A DNA stretch of 43,570 bases from an uncultured Anaerolineae bacterium (GTDB lineage: Bacteria > Chloroflexota > Anaerolineae > Aggregatilineales > UBA2796), in assembly GCA_938005675.1 (NCBI GenBank), contig CALKXH010000010.1, positions 1-43,570 on the forward strand, given 5' to 3'. Position 1 is the first letter of the stretch; each line of letters opens with the position of its first letter. Positions 24,449 to 31,435 of the stretch are shown in pieces. The notes beneath the pieces were generated by a model that ran no database searches, was not told the DNA's origin, and worked only from the letters and a program-made list of their open reading frames with translations. Made by a program: the position numbers and the translations under genes.

Positions 24449-25486
24449 ATGGCGGACACGATGCAAGGCGTATTTTTCTTAGGTGCCGGGCAGCTGGAGC
24501 TGCGCGAGGTGCCCATCCCGCAGCCCGCCGCAGGCGAGGTCGTGGTGAAAGTGGGCGCTGCCACCACCTGCGGCACCGACCTCAAGGCGTACAAGCGCGG
24601 ACACAAGCTCTTCAAGCCGCCGATGCCTTTCGGGCACGAGTGGGCGGGCACGGTCGTGGCGGTGGGCAAGGGCGTGACGCGCTTCAGGGAGGGCGAGCGC
24701 GTCACGGCGGCGAACTCGGCGCCGTGCGGGGCGTGTTATTACTGTCGGCGCGGCAAGCCACAGTTGTGCCTCGAGCTCGAAGCGCGCTTCAACTGGGGGA
24801 CGTACGCCCAGTATTTGCGCGTGCCTGCGCACATCGTCGATATCAACATGCACAAGATTCCCGACGGGCTCAGCTTCGCCGAGGCGGCTTTCATCGAGCC
24901 GTTGGCGTGCGCGGTCTTGTGCATCGATTACGCTGCGATCGCGCTGGGCGATACAGTCGCCATCATCGGCAGCGGGGCGCAGGGCTTGATGCAGATTCAG
25001 TTGGCGAAGGCGCGCGGCGCGGCGCGCGTGATTGTGGTCGGGCGCGGGCGCGGGCGGCTTGAGGTGGCGCGCCAACTGGGCGCCGATGAGACCCTCAGCA
25101 CGCTCGATGGCGATGCGGTCGCGGCGGTGAAGGCGCTGACCGACGGGCGCGGCGCCGACGTGGTCATTGAGGCGGCGGGCAGCGCCGAGACGTGGCAGAT
25201 GGCGGCGCAGATGGCGCGTCCCGCCGCGACGGTTGTGCTGTTCAGCGGCTTGCCCGGCGGGACGCAAGTCAGCTTTGATGCGACGCACCTGCACTACGAT
25301 GAGATCGCGCTCAAGGGCGTCTTTCACCACACGCCGCGCACTGTGGAGCAGGCGTTGCAGCTGCTGGGCAGCGGGCAGGTGAACGTCAAGCCGCTGATCA
25401 GCGGGACGATCTCGCTGAGCGAGGTGGAGGAGGGCTTGAATCGGATGGCGCGCAGCGAGGTCATCAAGTTGGCGGTGCAGCCGTAG
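24449..25486 (+). CDS. Zinc-dependent medium-chain alcohol/polyol dehydrogenase
   Basis: 345 residues from the ATG at 24449; an upstream GTG at 24410 lies right after the -10 and is rejected, and ATG 24461 is an alternative. Catalytic zinc ligands: C-G-T-D, G-H-E-W-A-G and I-E-P-L-A-C. The structural zinc site is complete (C-x2-C-x2-C-x7-C in C-G-A-C-Y-Y-C to C). NAD(P) Rossmann motif G-S-G-A-Q-G. It resembles threonine/sorbitol/galactitol dehydrogenases; the substrate is not determinable. It stands alone on the plus strand, 19 nt from the convergent hydrolase gene. Confidence 0.88.
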   Translation: MADTMQGVFFLGAGQLELREVPIPQPAAGEVVVKVGAATTCGTDLKAYKRGHKLFKPPMPFGHEWAGTVVAVGKGVTRFREGERVTAANSAPCGACYYCRRGKPQLCLELEARFNWGTYAQYLRVPAHIVDINMHKIPDGLSFAEAAFIEPLACAVLCIDYAAIALGDTVAIIGSGAQGLMQIQLAKARGAARVIVVGRGRGRLEVARQLGADETLSTLDGDAVAAVKALTDGRGADVVIEAAGSAETWQMAAQMARPAATVVLFSGLPGGTQVSFDATHLHYDEIALKGVFHHTPRTVEQALQLLGSGQVNVKPLISGTISLSEVEEGLNRMARSEVIKLAVQP

Positions 25487-25505
25487 CTGAGCGAGGCGCT
25501 CTCGA

Positions 25506-26267
25506 TCAGTTGCTCAGGCGCGCCATCAGCGCCAAGAGCGCCGCGTTGGTTTGAGCTTGTTGCTCGGCGCGGCTGATTCGGGCGGGCTGATCGCCGTTCT
25601 GCTCGCCATACCAGCCGAATTGAGCGTGATTGCCGCCCTCGATGGGCACGAAGACGACCGAAGGCGGGTAGAGCGGGCGCGCGCCCTCGACTTGATCGGG
25701 GCGCGCCAAGCCGTCCTGCGTGCCGTAAATCACGCTGACCGCCAAATCTTCGCGCGCCGACATATCCGAGCTGGCTTCGGGGTAGCTGGCGATCAGCGCC
25801 AAGCCGCGCACTTTGCCTTTATGCTGGGCGGCGTAGCGCGCCGCCATCGCGCCGCCCAACGAGTGACCGCCAATCGCCCAGACGGGCACCTCGGGGTGGC
25901 GGGCGAGGATGGCGTCGGCGGCGTTGGCGTTCAAGACGGCGAGGTTGAGCGGCATCGGCACGATCACGGCGAGGTAGCCCGCCTCGGCGAGGGCGCGGGC
26001 GGTCGGGGCGTATGCCTCAGGCGGCACGCGCCCGCCCGGATAGTAGATGAAGCCCGCTTGCGGCGGCTTGCCGACGGGCGCGAAGGTCAGCGCCTCGCCG
26101 CGCGCGACTTGCACCTTCGCGTCGCTCTCTAGGGCGGCGAGCGCCTCGGGCATTGGCGCGCTGCTGGGCGTTGCCGCCCACAAAACGAAGCCGCCGAGCG
26201 CGCTGACTGCGATCAAGGCTGCGGCGAGGGCGAGCCTCGCCCACCGCCGTCGCGGACGTCTGGACAT
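25506..26267 (-). CDS. Membrane-anchored or exported alpha/beta hydrolase
   Basis: 253 residues from the ATG at 26267 with AAGGAG 8 nt upstream. An N-terminal membrane segment (about 10-32) without a lipobox suggests a signal anchor. The hydrolase core has Y-Y-P-G-G-R (oxyanion region), nucleophile G-H-S-L-G-G, an acid candidate in Y-G-T-Q-D-G and the histidine in G-G-N-H-A-Q-F-G. It fits the Abhydrolase_5/6-like extracytoplasmic esterase or lipase group. No substrate can be assigned. It is a single-gene unit facing the dehydrogenase. Confidence 0.75.
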   Translation of the reverse strand: MSRRPRRRWARLALAAALIAVSALGGFVLWAATPSSAPMPEALAALESDAKVQVARGEALTFAPVGKPPQAGFIYYPGGRVPPEAYAPTARALAEAGYLAVIVPMPLNLAVLNANAADAILARHPEVPVWAIGGHSLGGAMAARYAAQHKGKVRGLALIASYPEASSDMSAREDLAVSVIYGTQDGLARPDQVEGARPLYPPSVVFVPIEGGNHAQFGWYGEQNGDQPARISRAEQQAQTNAALLALMARLSN

Positions 26268-26346
26268 GAGCGATTCTCCTTGAGTGAGCGTTAGGGTTAT
26301 GAAGATTCTAGCAAGCGCGGCGCGCCTTGCCGATCCGCGCGACCTG

Positions 26347-26378
26347 AAAACACGCACGCCCGTGCTGGCACGGGCGTG
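26347..26378 (-). terminator. Terminator of hup
   Basis: CACGCCCGTG (26355-26364) with CACGGGCGTG (26369-26378), a 10-bp stem and 4-nt loop. On the minus strand a TTTT run follows after four bases. Confidence 0.6.
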
Positions 26379-26404
26379 GTGCGCCACCGCGGAGGCTGCC
26401 GCGC

Positions 26405-26716
26405 TTACTGTTTCTTCTTAGCGGGCTTCTTGGCGGGGGCTTTGCCGGTCACTTCGCTCTTGAGCGTTGCGCCGACGTTGAACTTGATACTCTTGCCGGC
26501 TGGAATTTGGATTTTCGCGCCCGTGCTGGGGTTGGTGCCGGTGCGGGCTTTTTTCTCGCGCACCTCGAAGGTGCCGAAGCCCGTCAGCGTCACTTTTTCG
26601 CCGTTCTTCAGCGTGGCGGTGATGACGTCCATCAGGGCGCTCACCACTTCGCCGACCGCCTTCTGGCTGTGCCCCGTCTTCTCGGCGATCGCTTTGACCA
26701 ATTCCGTCTTCTGCAT
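26405..26716 (-). CDS. hup: DNA-binding protein HU
   Basis: 103 residues. The HU/IHF fold is complete: M-Q-K-T-E-L-V-K-A-I-A, the G-F-G-T-F-E-V-R core and the DNA-intercalating arm R-T-G-T-N-P-S-T-G, with the P of N-P. A lysine/alanine/proline-rich C-terminal extension (K-A-P-A-K-K-P-A-K-K-K) exceeds the usual 90 residues and should add non-specific DNA binding. AAAGGAG precedes the ATG; the bases GGAG-tcac-CTCC around it could form a small stem. Promoter at 26762-26790. Confidence 0.95.
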   Translation of the reverse strand: MQKTELVKAIAEKTGHSQKAVGEVVSALMDVITATLKNGEKVTLTGFGTFEVREKKARTGTNPSTGAKIQIPAGKSIKFNVGATLKSEVTGKAPAKKPAKKKQ

Positions 26717-26761
26717 CGGAGGTGACTCCTTTACTGAACCTTAACAAGAGTTCCGCCCATT

Positions 26762-26790
26762 ATCATGGGATAGCCCGCCCGTCCTGTCAA
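26762..26790 (-). promoter_or_regulatory. Promoter of hup
   Basis: A perfect TTGACA (26785-26790), 17-nt spacer, CATGAT (26762-26767), 45 nt upstream of the ATG. Confidence 0.6.
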
Positions 26791-26799
26791 GCATCCGTG

Positions 26800-27150
26800 C
26801 CGAGAATCAAGATTTCAGCACGCTTGTTCGGTTAGCGTTCCATCGCAACTGTGTTACGAACGCTGCGCGGCAGACTGAGCGGCTTCCCTTTGGGCTAAGT
26901 TGAGACAAGCCTTTGTTAAGTCTGTCACAGAGGGCGTTCAGCAAGCTCCGATGCGCCTAAATGCCATTTGACGTGTAGCCGTGCCAAACGGCTCGGCGGG
27001 CAGCGGCGCCTCGATCAGGCGAATCACAGCCCAGCATCGAGGAAAATTAGGCGCAACAAAACGTTGAGGGAAAATTGAGGGATTCGTCGCAGCGCCGTGT
27101 GCATAAAGCCTAGCAGCCTGATGGCGAGCAGCTGATCGCGCGACGCTTGA
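26800..27150. other. Non-coding stretch, no recognised gene
   Basis: No convincing coding frame: a 100-codon minus frame here runs into tmRNA and has no ribosome-binding site. Visible structure: AGCGTTC (26834-26840) with GAACGCT (26858-26864), CCTCGAT (27009-27015) with ATCGAGG (27036-27042), and the similar strings GAGGAAAATT and GAGGGAAAATT near 27040 and 27067. Lower GC than the genes around it. It might hold an unrecognised small RNA or decayed sequence. Confidence 0.4.
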
Positions 27151-27152
27151 GG

Positions 27153-27184
27153 AAACGAAACGGCGAGGCTGTCTTGCCTCGCCG
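27153..27184 (-). terminator. Terminator of ssrA
   Basis: CGGCGAGGC (27161-27169) with GCCTCGCCG (27176-27184), 6-nt loop, followed on the minus strand by TTTCGTTT. It begins 9 nt past the tmRNA 3' end. Confidence 0.8.
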
Positions 27185-27192
27185 CCCTTGAG

Positions 27193-27574
27193 TGGAGATG
27201 CCGGGCATCGCAGCCCGGGTCCGAAGGAGCTCTCCTGCATACGTCTACAAGCGTAGTCGAGCGGTTAGAGTCTCGCTGCTTCGGCTCAGCTCGACAAGAG
27301 CCTGCGCAGCCAACCGATGATCTTAGGCGCTATTTATCGGTGTCATAACGCAGCAGTTCGGTTTTGGTCACGCCTACGGCTGCTCCGTCCGAACTACGTA
27401 GCAGGTAGACGGCTAACCCGCAGGTTAGCAGCTCTGCTTTAGCTGATTAGGCAGCCATTGCGAGAGCAGGTGCAGTGCGAGTGTTCGCATCTACTGGTTT
27501 TGCACGGTTTACGGGTTCATGCGCCCGGCTTGCAGTATGCGCTCAACCTCCCCCGTCGAGCCTAGTTCATCCCC
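27193..27574 (-). ncRNA. ssrA: Transfer-messenger RNA (tmRNA)
   Basis: About 382 nt. The 5' GGGGATG (27568-27574) pairs with 3' CATCTCC (27194-27200). This gives a 7-bp acceptor stem with a G3-U pair, the alanyl-tRNA synthetase identity element. The conserved 5' motif C-T-C-G-A-C-G-G-G-G follows the acceptor. The tag frame (27447-27488) most likely encodes ANTRTAPALAMAA followed by TAA; the first codon is a best guess, with GCG after GTAGAT. CCA is not encoded, so it must be added. The T-arm is unusual: a 5-6 bp stem closes a loop reading CTGCGATG instead of TTCRANT. tmRNA rescues stalled ribosomes with SmpB, which is not in the window. Promoter and terminator both flank it. Confidence 0.85.
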
Positions 27575-27587
27575 CTGTTCGATGCTA

Positions 27588-27616
27588 AATATAGCTCACT
27601 TTTTCTGTTTTGTAAA
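27588..27616 (-). promoter_or_regulatory. Promoter of ssrA
   Basis: TTTACA (27611-27616), 17-nt spacer, TATATT (27588-27593), about 14 nt before the mature tmRNA 5' end. Confidence 0.65.
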
Positions 27617-27623
27617 GTCCCTT

Positions 27624-27653
27624 TTGAGCGCCCGCCGCCCAATGCGCTATAAT
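27624..27653 (+). promoter_or_regulatory. Promoter of the carbamoyltransferase gene
   Basis: TTGAGC (27624-27629), 18-nt spacer, TATAAT (27648-27653). Divergent from the ssrA promoter. Confidence 0.6.
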
Positions 27654-27694
27654 TCTCGCGCCATATCCTCTCAGCACACGGAGTTCTCTCAACC

Positions 27695-28678
27695 ATGCAG
27701 ACCGATTTACGCGGGCGCGACCTGATCACGACCCAAGAATGGACGCTCGACGAGCTGGAGACCGTCTTCGACGTGGCGTGGGACCTGAAACGCCGCCGCG
27801 CCATCGGCGAGCCGCACGCCCTGCTGCGCGATAAAGTGCTGGCGCTGCTCTTCTTCTTCACCAGCACGCGCACCCGCGCCAGCTTCGAGGCGGGCATGGC
27901 TCAGCTGGGCGGGCACGCCATGTTCATCGATAGCCAGACCACCCAAATCGCCCACGGCGATACCGCCAAAGAGATCGGCGAGATCATCGGGCGCTACGCC
28001 GATGGCATCGCCATCCGCCAATGCGATTGGAACTTCGGCAATCAGTACATCCGCGAGGTCGCCAAGCACAGCCGCGTCCCCGTGCTGAACATGCAGTGCG
28101 ACGTCTACCATCCCTTCCAAATCCTCGCCGACGCCATGACCCTGATGGAGCGCTTCGGGCGCAACCTGAAAGGGCGCAAGATCGCCGTCACGTGGGCGTA
28201 CGCCGCCAGCTACCAAAAGCCGATCAGCGTCCCGCAGAGCCTGATCCTGCTCATGACGCGCCTGGGCATGAACGTGGCGCTGGCGCATCCGCCCGAATAC
28301 AAGCTGATGCCTGAGATCGTGGCGCAAGCGCAAGAGAACGCCCGCCACAGCGGCGGCAGCCTCGAAATTATGCACGATATGGATGCAGCCTTCAAAGATG
28401 CCGACGCCGTCTATCCCAAGTCGTGGGGCGCGCTGCTCACCACCACCGATAACGCCGAATCGGCGCGCATCGGCAAGCAATACACCGACTGGATTTGCGA
28501 CGCGCGGCGCATGGCGCTCGCCAAAGAGCACGCCCTCTACATGCACTGCCTGCCCGCCGACCGCGGCTTGGAAGTGACCGACGCGGTCATCGATGGCGCT
28601 CAGAGCGTCGTCTACGAGCAAGCCGAGAATCGCCTGCACGTGCAGAAAGCGGTCATGGCGCTGACCATGCGCAGCTGA
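27695..28678 (+). CDS. Knotted carbamoyltransferase, YgeW/acetylornithine-transcarbamylase-like
   Basis: 327 residues. The carbamoyl-phosphate site is intact: F-T-S-T-R-T-R (55-61), H-P-F-Q (139-142) and H-C-L-P (284-287). The segment W-A-Y-A-A-S-Y-Q-K-P-I-S-V-P-Q (167-181) corresponds to the proline-rich loop of the knotted AOTCase/SOTCase/YgeW subgroup rather than ordinary OTCase. K-D-A-D-A-V-Y-P-K-S-W and the Q-C-D-V region also match YgeW as I recall it. Substrate is uncertain: ornithine, an acylated ornithine or another amine. It is alone on its transcript, not in an arginine operon. CGGAG lies about 16 nt before the ATG. Confidence 0.8.
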   Translation: MQTDLRGRDLITTQEWTLDELETVFDVAWDLKRRRAIGEPHALLRDKVLALLFFFTSTRTRASFEAGMAQLGGHAMFIDSQTTQIAHGDTAKEIGEIIGRYADGIAIRQCDWNFGNQYIREVAKHSRVPVLNMQCDVYHPFQILADAMTLMERFGRNLKGRKIAVTWAYAASYQKPISVPQSLILLMTRLGMNVALAHPPEYKLMPEIVAQAQENARHSGGSLEIMHDMDAAFKDADAVYPKSWGALLTTTDNAESARIGKQYTDWICDARRMALAKEHALYMHCLPADRGLEVTDAVIDGAQSVVYEQAENRLHVQKAVMALTMRS

Positions 28679-28689
28679 GCATCTGCGCG

Positions 28690-28720
28690 CGGGCGGACGG
28701 CGTGTGCAAACATCCGCCCG
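28690..28720 (+). terminator. Hairpin after the carbamoyltransferase gene
   Basis: CGGGCGGA (28690-28697) with TCCGCCCG (28713-28720), 15-nt loop; no T-run, so termination would be weak or factor-dependent. Confidence 0.35.
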
Positions 28721-28736
28721 CCCGTCGCACGTTCGC

Positions 28737-28766
28737 TTGTAGATAGCATATTACCTATGTTACAAT
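28737..28766 (+). promoter_or_regulatory. Promoter of the receiver/histidine kinase pair
   Basis: TTGTAG (28737-28742), 18-nt spacer, TACAAT (28761-28766), then CAAGGGCGA as at 463 and 3514. Confidence 0.5.
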
Positions 28767-28829
28767 CAAGGGCGAGCGTGCTGCCAGAGACTTGAGTCGA
28801 ATCTGCCAAACATCGGGAGATTGTGCGTC

Positions 28830-29441
28830 ATGACGTGGCTTTTGGTCGAAGACGATCCTGATATCCGCACTTTCGTTCAGATGGTGCTGACCGTCTGGGG
28901 CGAGACGCCTCTGCCCTTCCCCGACGGGCGCGCCGCTTGGGCATGGCTGGATAGCGTGGAGAACGGCACCTACACCGGCGAGCTGCCCGAACTCGCCCTG
29001 ATGGATATCCGTATGCCCGGTCACACCGGCGACGAGATCGCCGCCCGCATCCGCCAAACCGAGCCGCTCAAACACATCCCGATCATCCTGATGACCGCCT
29101 TCACCCTCAGCGAGACCGAAATCGCCGAGATGCAGCGGCGCGTCGGCTTCGATCACCTGATCAACAAGCCGCTGCCGGAGCTGGATCGCCTCCAGCAGCT
29201 GCTCTACGGCGTCCGCGATAAGCGCCGCGCCCAGACTCAGACGGCAGCCGCGCCCGCCCAGCCCTCAGATGCCGCTACACCCCTCGAGGCGGCTCAGCCG
29301 CCCGCCGAGTCCGCCGAGACGCCCATCGAGGTCGCCAAGCCGCCTCAGTCGCAGCCGCTCAGGATCGCGGTCTCGGGTAAGCGCAAGACCGGCAAGCACG
29401 CCAAGCTCAAGACTCCGCCCGAAGGCGACGCGCAAGCCTGA
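28830..29441 (+). CDS. Response regulator receiver-only protein with disordered tail
   Basis: 203 residues from the ATG at 28830 with GGGAG 10 nt upstream; a TTG at 28821 is rejected. Receiver domain (1-125) with acidic pocket E-D-D (7-9), phospho-acceptor Asp59 in L-M-D-I-R-M-P-G, Thr89 and Lys113 in I-N-K-P. No DNA-binding or enzymatic output domain follows. Instead there is an Ala/Pro/Glu-rich linker (about 130-185) and a basic tail ending G-K-H-A-K-L-K-T. It should relay a phosphoryl group or act by protein contact. The histidine kinase gene starts three nt after its stop. Confidence 0.85.
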   Translation: MTWLLVEDDPDIRTFVQMVLTVWGETPLPFPDGRAAWAWLDSVENGTYTGELPELALMDIRMPGHTGDEIAARIRQTEPLKHIPIILMTAFTLSETEIAEMQRRVGFDHLINKPLPELDRLQQLLYGVRDKRRAQTQTAAAPAQPSDAATPLEAAQPPAESAETPIEVAKPPQSQPLRIAVSGKRKTGKHAKLKTPPEGDAQA

Positions 29442-29444
29442 GCC

Positions 29445-30704
29445 ATGCCCACGCCCGACCTGCCCGCCGCCCACGCCCGCGAGGAGACCGTCTGGACGTT
29501 GCTGCGCTTCGTCGACGACTTCGGCAGGACGAGCGAGGGCTTCTTCAAGCGGCTCTATCAGGGCTTGCGCCGCAAGCCCGCCCAACGCGCGCCCGATCCC
29601 AACTCCGAGAGCGCCCTGCGCCAAGCCAACCGCGAGCTCGCCGCCCGCCTGCGCGAGGCGCAGACGCTCGCCGCCCGCATGGAAGCCATCTTCGCCCGCC
29701 TCGAAGAGGGCGTCATTCTGCAGTCCGCCGAGGGGCGCGTGCTGCTGATCAACCCCGCCGCCCTGCGCCTGATCGGCTCGATGCGCACCTTCTGGGAGAG
29801 CGAGCTGGGCAGGCTCTACCAACAGGCGAGCCCCCCGCCCGAAAGCGACGCCGAATTAGAGCCAATCGGCAAGCCGCTGCGCGTGCAAGTCAACGACCGC
29901 ATCCTCGGCGTGCGGCTGTGCGCCGTGCGCGCCCGCGATGGCGGCTGGCTGGGCAGCCTGCTCCTGCTCAGCGATGCCACTCGCGAAGCCCTCGCCGACC
30001 GCCTCAAGGATCAATTCGTCACCCAGATCACCCACGAGCTGCGCACCCCGCTGACCGCCATCAAGGGCATGAGCGAGGTCTTGCTGAGCGCCCCGCCCGA
30101 CCGCCCGCCCAACCGCAAATTCCTCGAGGCAATCGGGCGCAACGTCACCATCCTCGACCGCATGATCAGCGAGCTGCTGGATATCTCCGAGATGAACAGC
30201 GGCGCCTTCGCCGTGCGCAAAGAGCCCGTCGCGCTGGATGAGCTGGTCTTCGACGTGATCAAAGGGCGCGAGGGCGCCGTCAAGCGCGGCGGCTTGACCA
30301 TCGGCTTGGCGCTGGCGAATCGAGCGCGCCTGCGCGTGCTGGGCGACGATCGGCGGCTGAGCTGGGCAATCGGACACCTGCTCGATAACGCCATCAACTA
30401 CACGCCCAAAGGCGGCAGCATCATCGTACGGCTGGGCGCTCTGCGCGGCGATAAAGTCCTGCTGGACGTGCTGGATAGCGGCGTGGGCATCAGCGAGCGC
30501 GACGCCGCCCACATCTTCGAGCGCTTCTACCGCGGCGAGGCGCGGACGCCCGACGGCAAACTGATCGATCCGCGCGGCTTGGGGCAGGGCTTGTACATCG
30601 CCCGCGCCGTCGCCGAGGCGCACGGCGGCTACTTGATCTTCAGCAGCACCGTCGGGCAGGGCAGCAAATTCACGCTGGGCTTGCCCCTCCTCCCTCAGAC
30701 CTAA
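29445..30704 (+). CDS. Soluble PAS histidine kinase
   Basis: 419 residues with no membrane segment. A helical N-terminus with coiled coil (about 55-85), a PAS-like domain (about 78-180), HisKA with phospho-acceptor His197 in T-H-E-L-R-T-P-L-T-A-I-K, and HATPase with the N-box D-N-A-I-N-Y-T-P, G1 D-S-G-V-G-I and G2 G-L-G-Q-G-L-Y-I-A. The expected partner is the receiver protein encoded just before it. The signal is unknown. Its stop codon overlaps the end of the convergent alaX gene (CTAA). Confidence 0.9.
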   Translation: MPTPDLPAAHAREETVWTLLRFVDDFGRTSEGFFKRLYQGLRRKPAQRAPDPNSESALRQANRELAARLREAQTLAARMEAIFARLEEGVILQSAEGRVLLINPAALRLIGSMRTFWESELGRLYQQASPPPESDAELEPIGKPLRVQVNDRILGVRLCAVRARDGGWLGSLLLLSDATREALADRLKDQFVTQITHELRTPLTAIKGMSEVLLSAPPDRPPNRKFLEAIGRNVTILDRMISELLDISEMNSGAFAVRKEPVALDELVFDVIKGREGAVKRGGLTIGLALANRARLRVLGDDRRLSWAIGHLLDNAINYTPKGGSIIVRLGALRGDKVLLDVLDSGVGISERDAAHIFERFYRGEARTPDGKLIDPRGLGQGLYIARAVAEAHGGYLIFSSTVGQGSKFTLGLPLLPQT

Positions 30705-31426
30705 CCGCTAGAGAGCGCGATGTAAATCCGCTTGTTCAGCTTGCCCTTGCTCTTGTAGTCGGTGACGCGAATCTGCCCGACCTCCGCCGTGTTGCGGACG
30801 TGCGTGCCGCCGTCGGCTTGGATGTCCAAGCCCTCGATGCTCACCACGCGCACCTCGGCAATATCGGGCGGCAACAAGTTGACCTTCGTGCGGATCAAGT
30901 CCGGGATTTGAAAGGCTTCCGCGCGCGGCAGGATGCGCACGCTGATCGGGCGGGCTGCCGCCACCTCAGCGCTGAGCGCCGCCTCGATCTGGCGGACAAA
31001 ATCGCCCTGCAGCGTCTCGAATTCGAAGTCCAGCCGCCCCTCGCCCGGCTCCATGTTGCCGCCCGTCACCTGCGCGCCGTAATCGCGGAAGACGACCGCG
31101 CTCAGGATGTGCAGGGCGGTGTGCGTGCGCATCAGAAGGTAGCGCCGCTCCCAATCCAGCTGCCCGACCACCGCCGCGCCCACGGCGGGCAGGCTCGCCT
31201 CAGGCGCGAGGACGTGCGCTACCTCGCCCGCCACCTTTTGAACTTTCACCACCCTGTGCGGGACTCCGCCGATCATCAGCGTCCCCAAGTCGCAGGGCTG
31301 ACCGCCCCCGCCGGGATAAAACGCCGTCCGATTCAGCCTGACGGCGTGTAGATCGGGATCGACCGCCGTCACGAGGGCGTCGAAGGTCTGGATGTAGCTA
31401 TCGAGCGTGTAGAGCAAGTCGGTCAT
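30701..31426 (-). CDS. alaX: Alanyl-tRNA editing protein AlaX
   Basis: 241 residues from the ATG at 31426 with GAGG 7 nt upstream. Free-standing editing domain that hydrolyses Ser- or Gly-tRNA-Ala. F-Y-P-G-G-G-G-Q-P and zinc motif H-T-A-L-H are present. The second metal motif, often C-x-x-x-H, reads A-D-G-G-T-H; the Cys is replaced by Asp, which I believe occurs in some bacterial AlaX groups. It lies nine nt after the stop of the upstream glycosyltransferase gene, so it may be the last gene of the histidine kinase/GT unit. Confidence 0.85.
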   Translation of the reverse strand: MTDLLYTLDSYIQTFDALVTAVDPDLHAVRLNRTAFYPGGGGQPCDLGTLMIGGVPHRVVKVQKVAGEVAHVLAPEASLPAVGAAVVGQLDWERRYLLMRTHTALHILSAVVFRDYGAQVTGGNMEPGEGRLDFEFETLQGDFVRQIEAALSAEVAAARPISVRILPRAEAFQIPDLIRTKVNLLPPDIAEVRVVSIEGLDIQADGGTHVRNTAEVGQIRVTDYKSKGKLNKRIYIALSSG

Positions 31427-31435
31427 GTTCAAGCC

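Noticed and set aside
26938-27240. A 100-codon minus-strand open frame
   Set aside because: It overlaps the tmRNA 3' end and its terminator and has no start signal or recognisable protein character.
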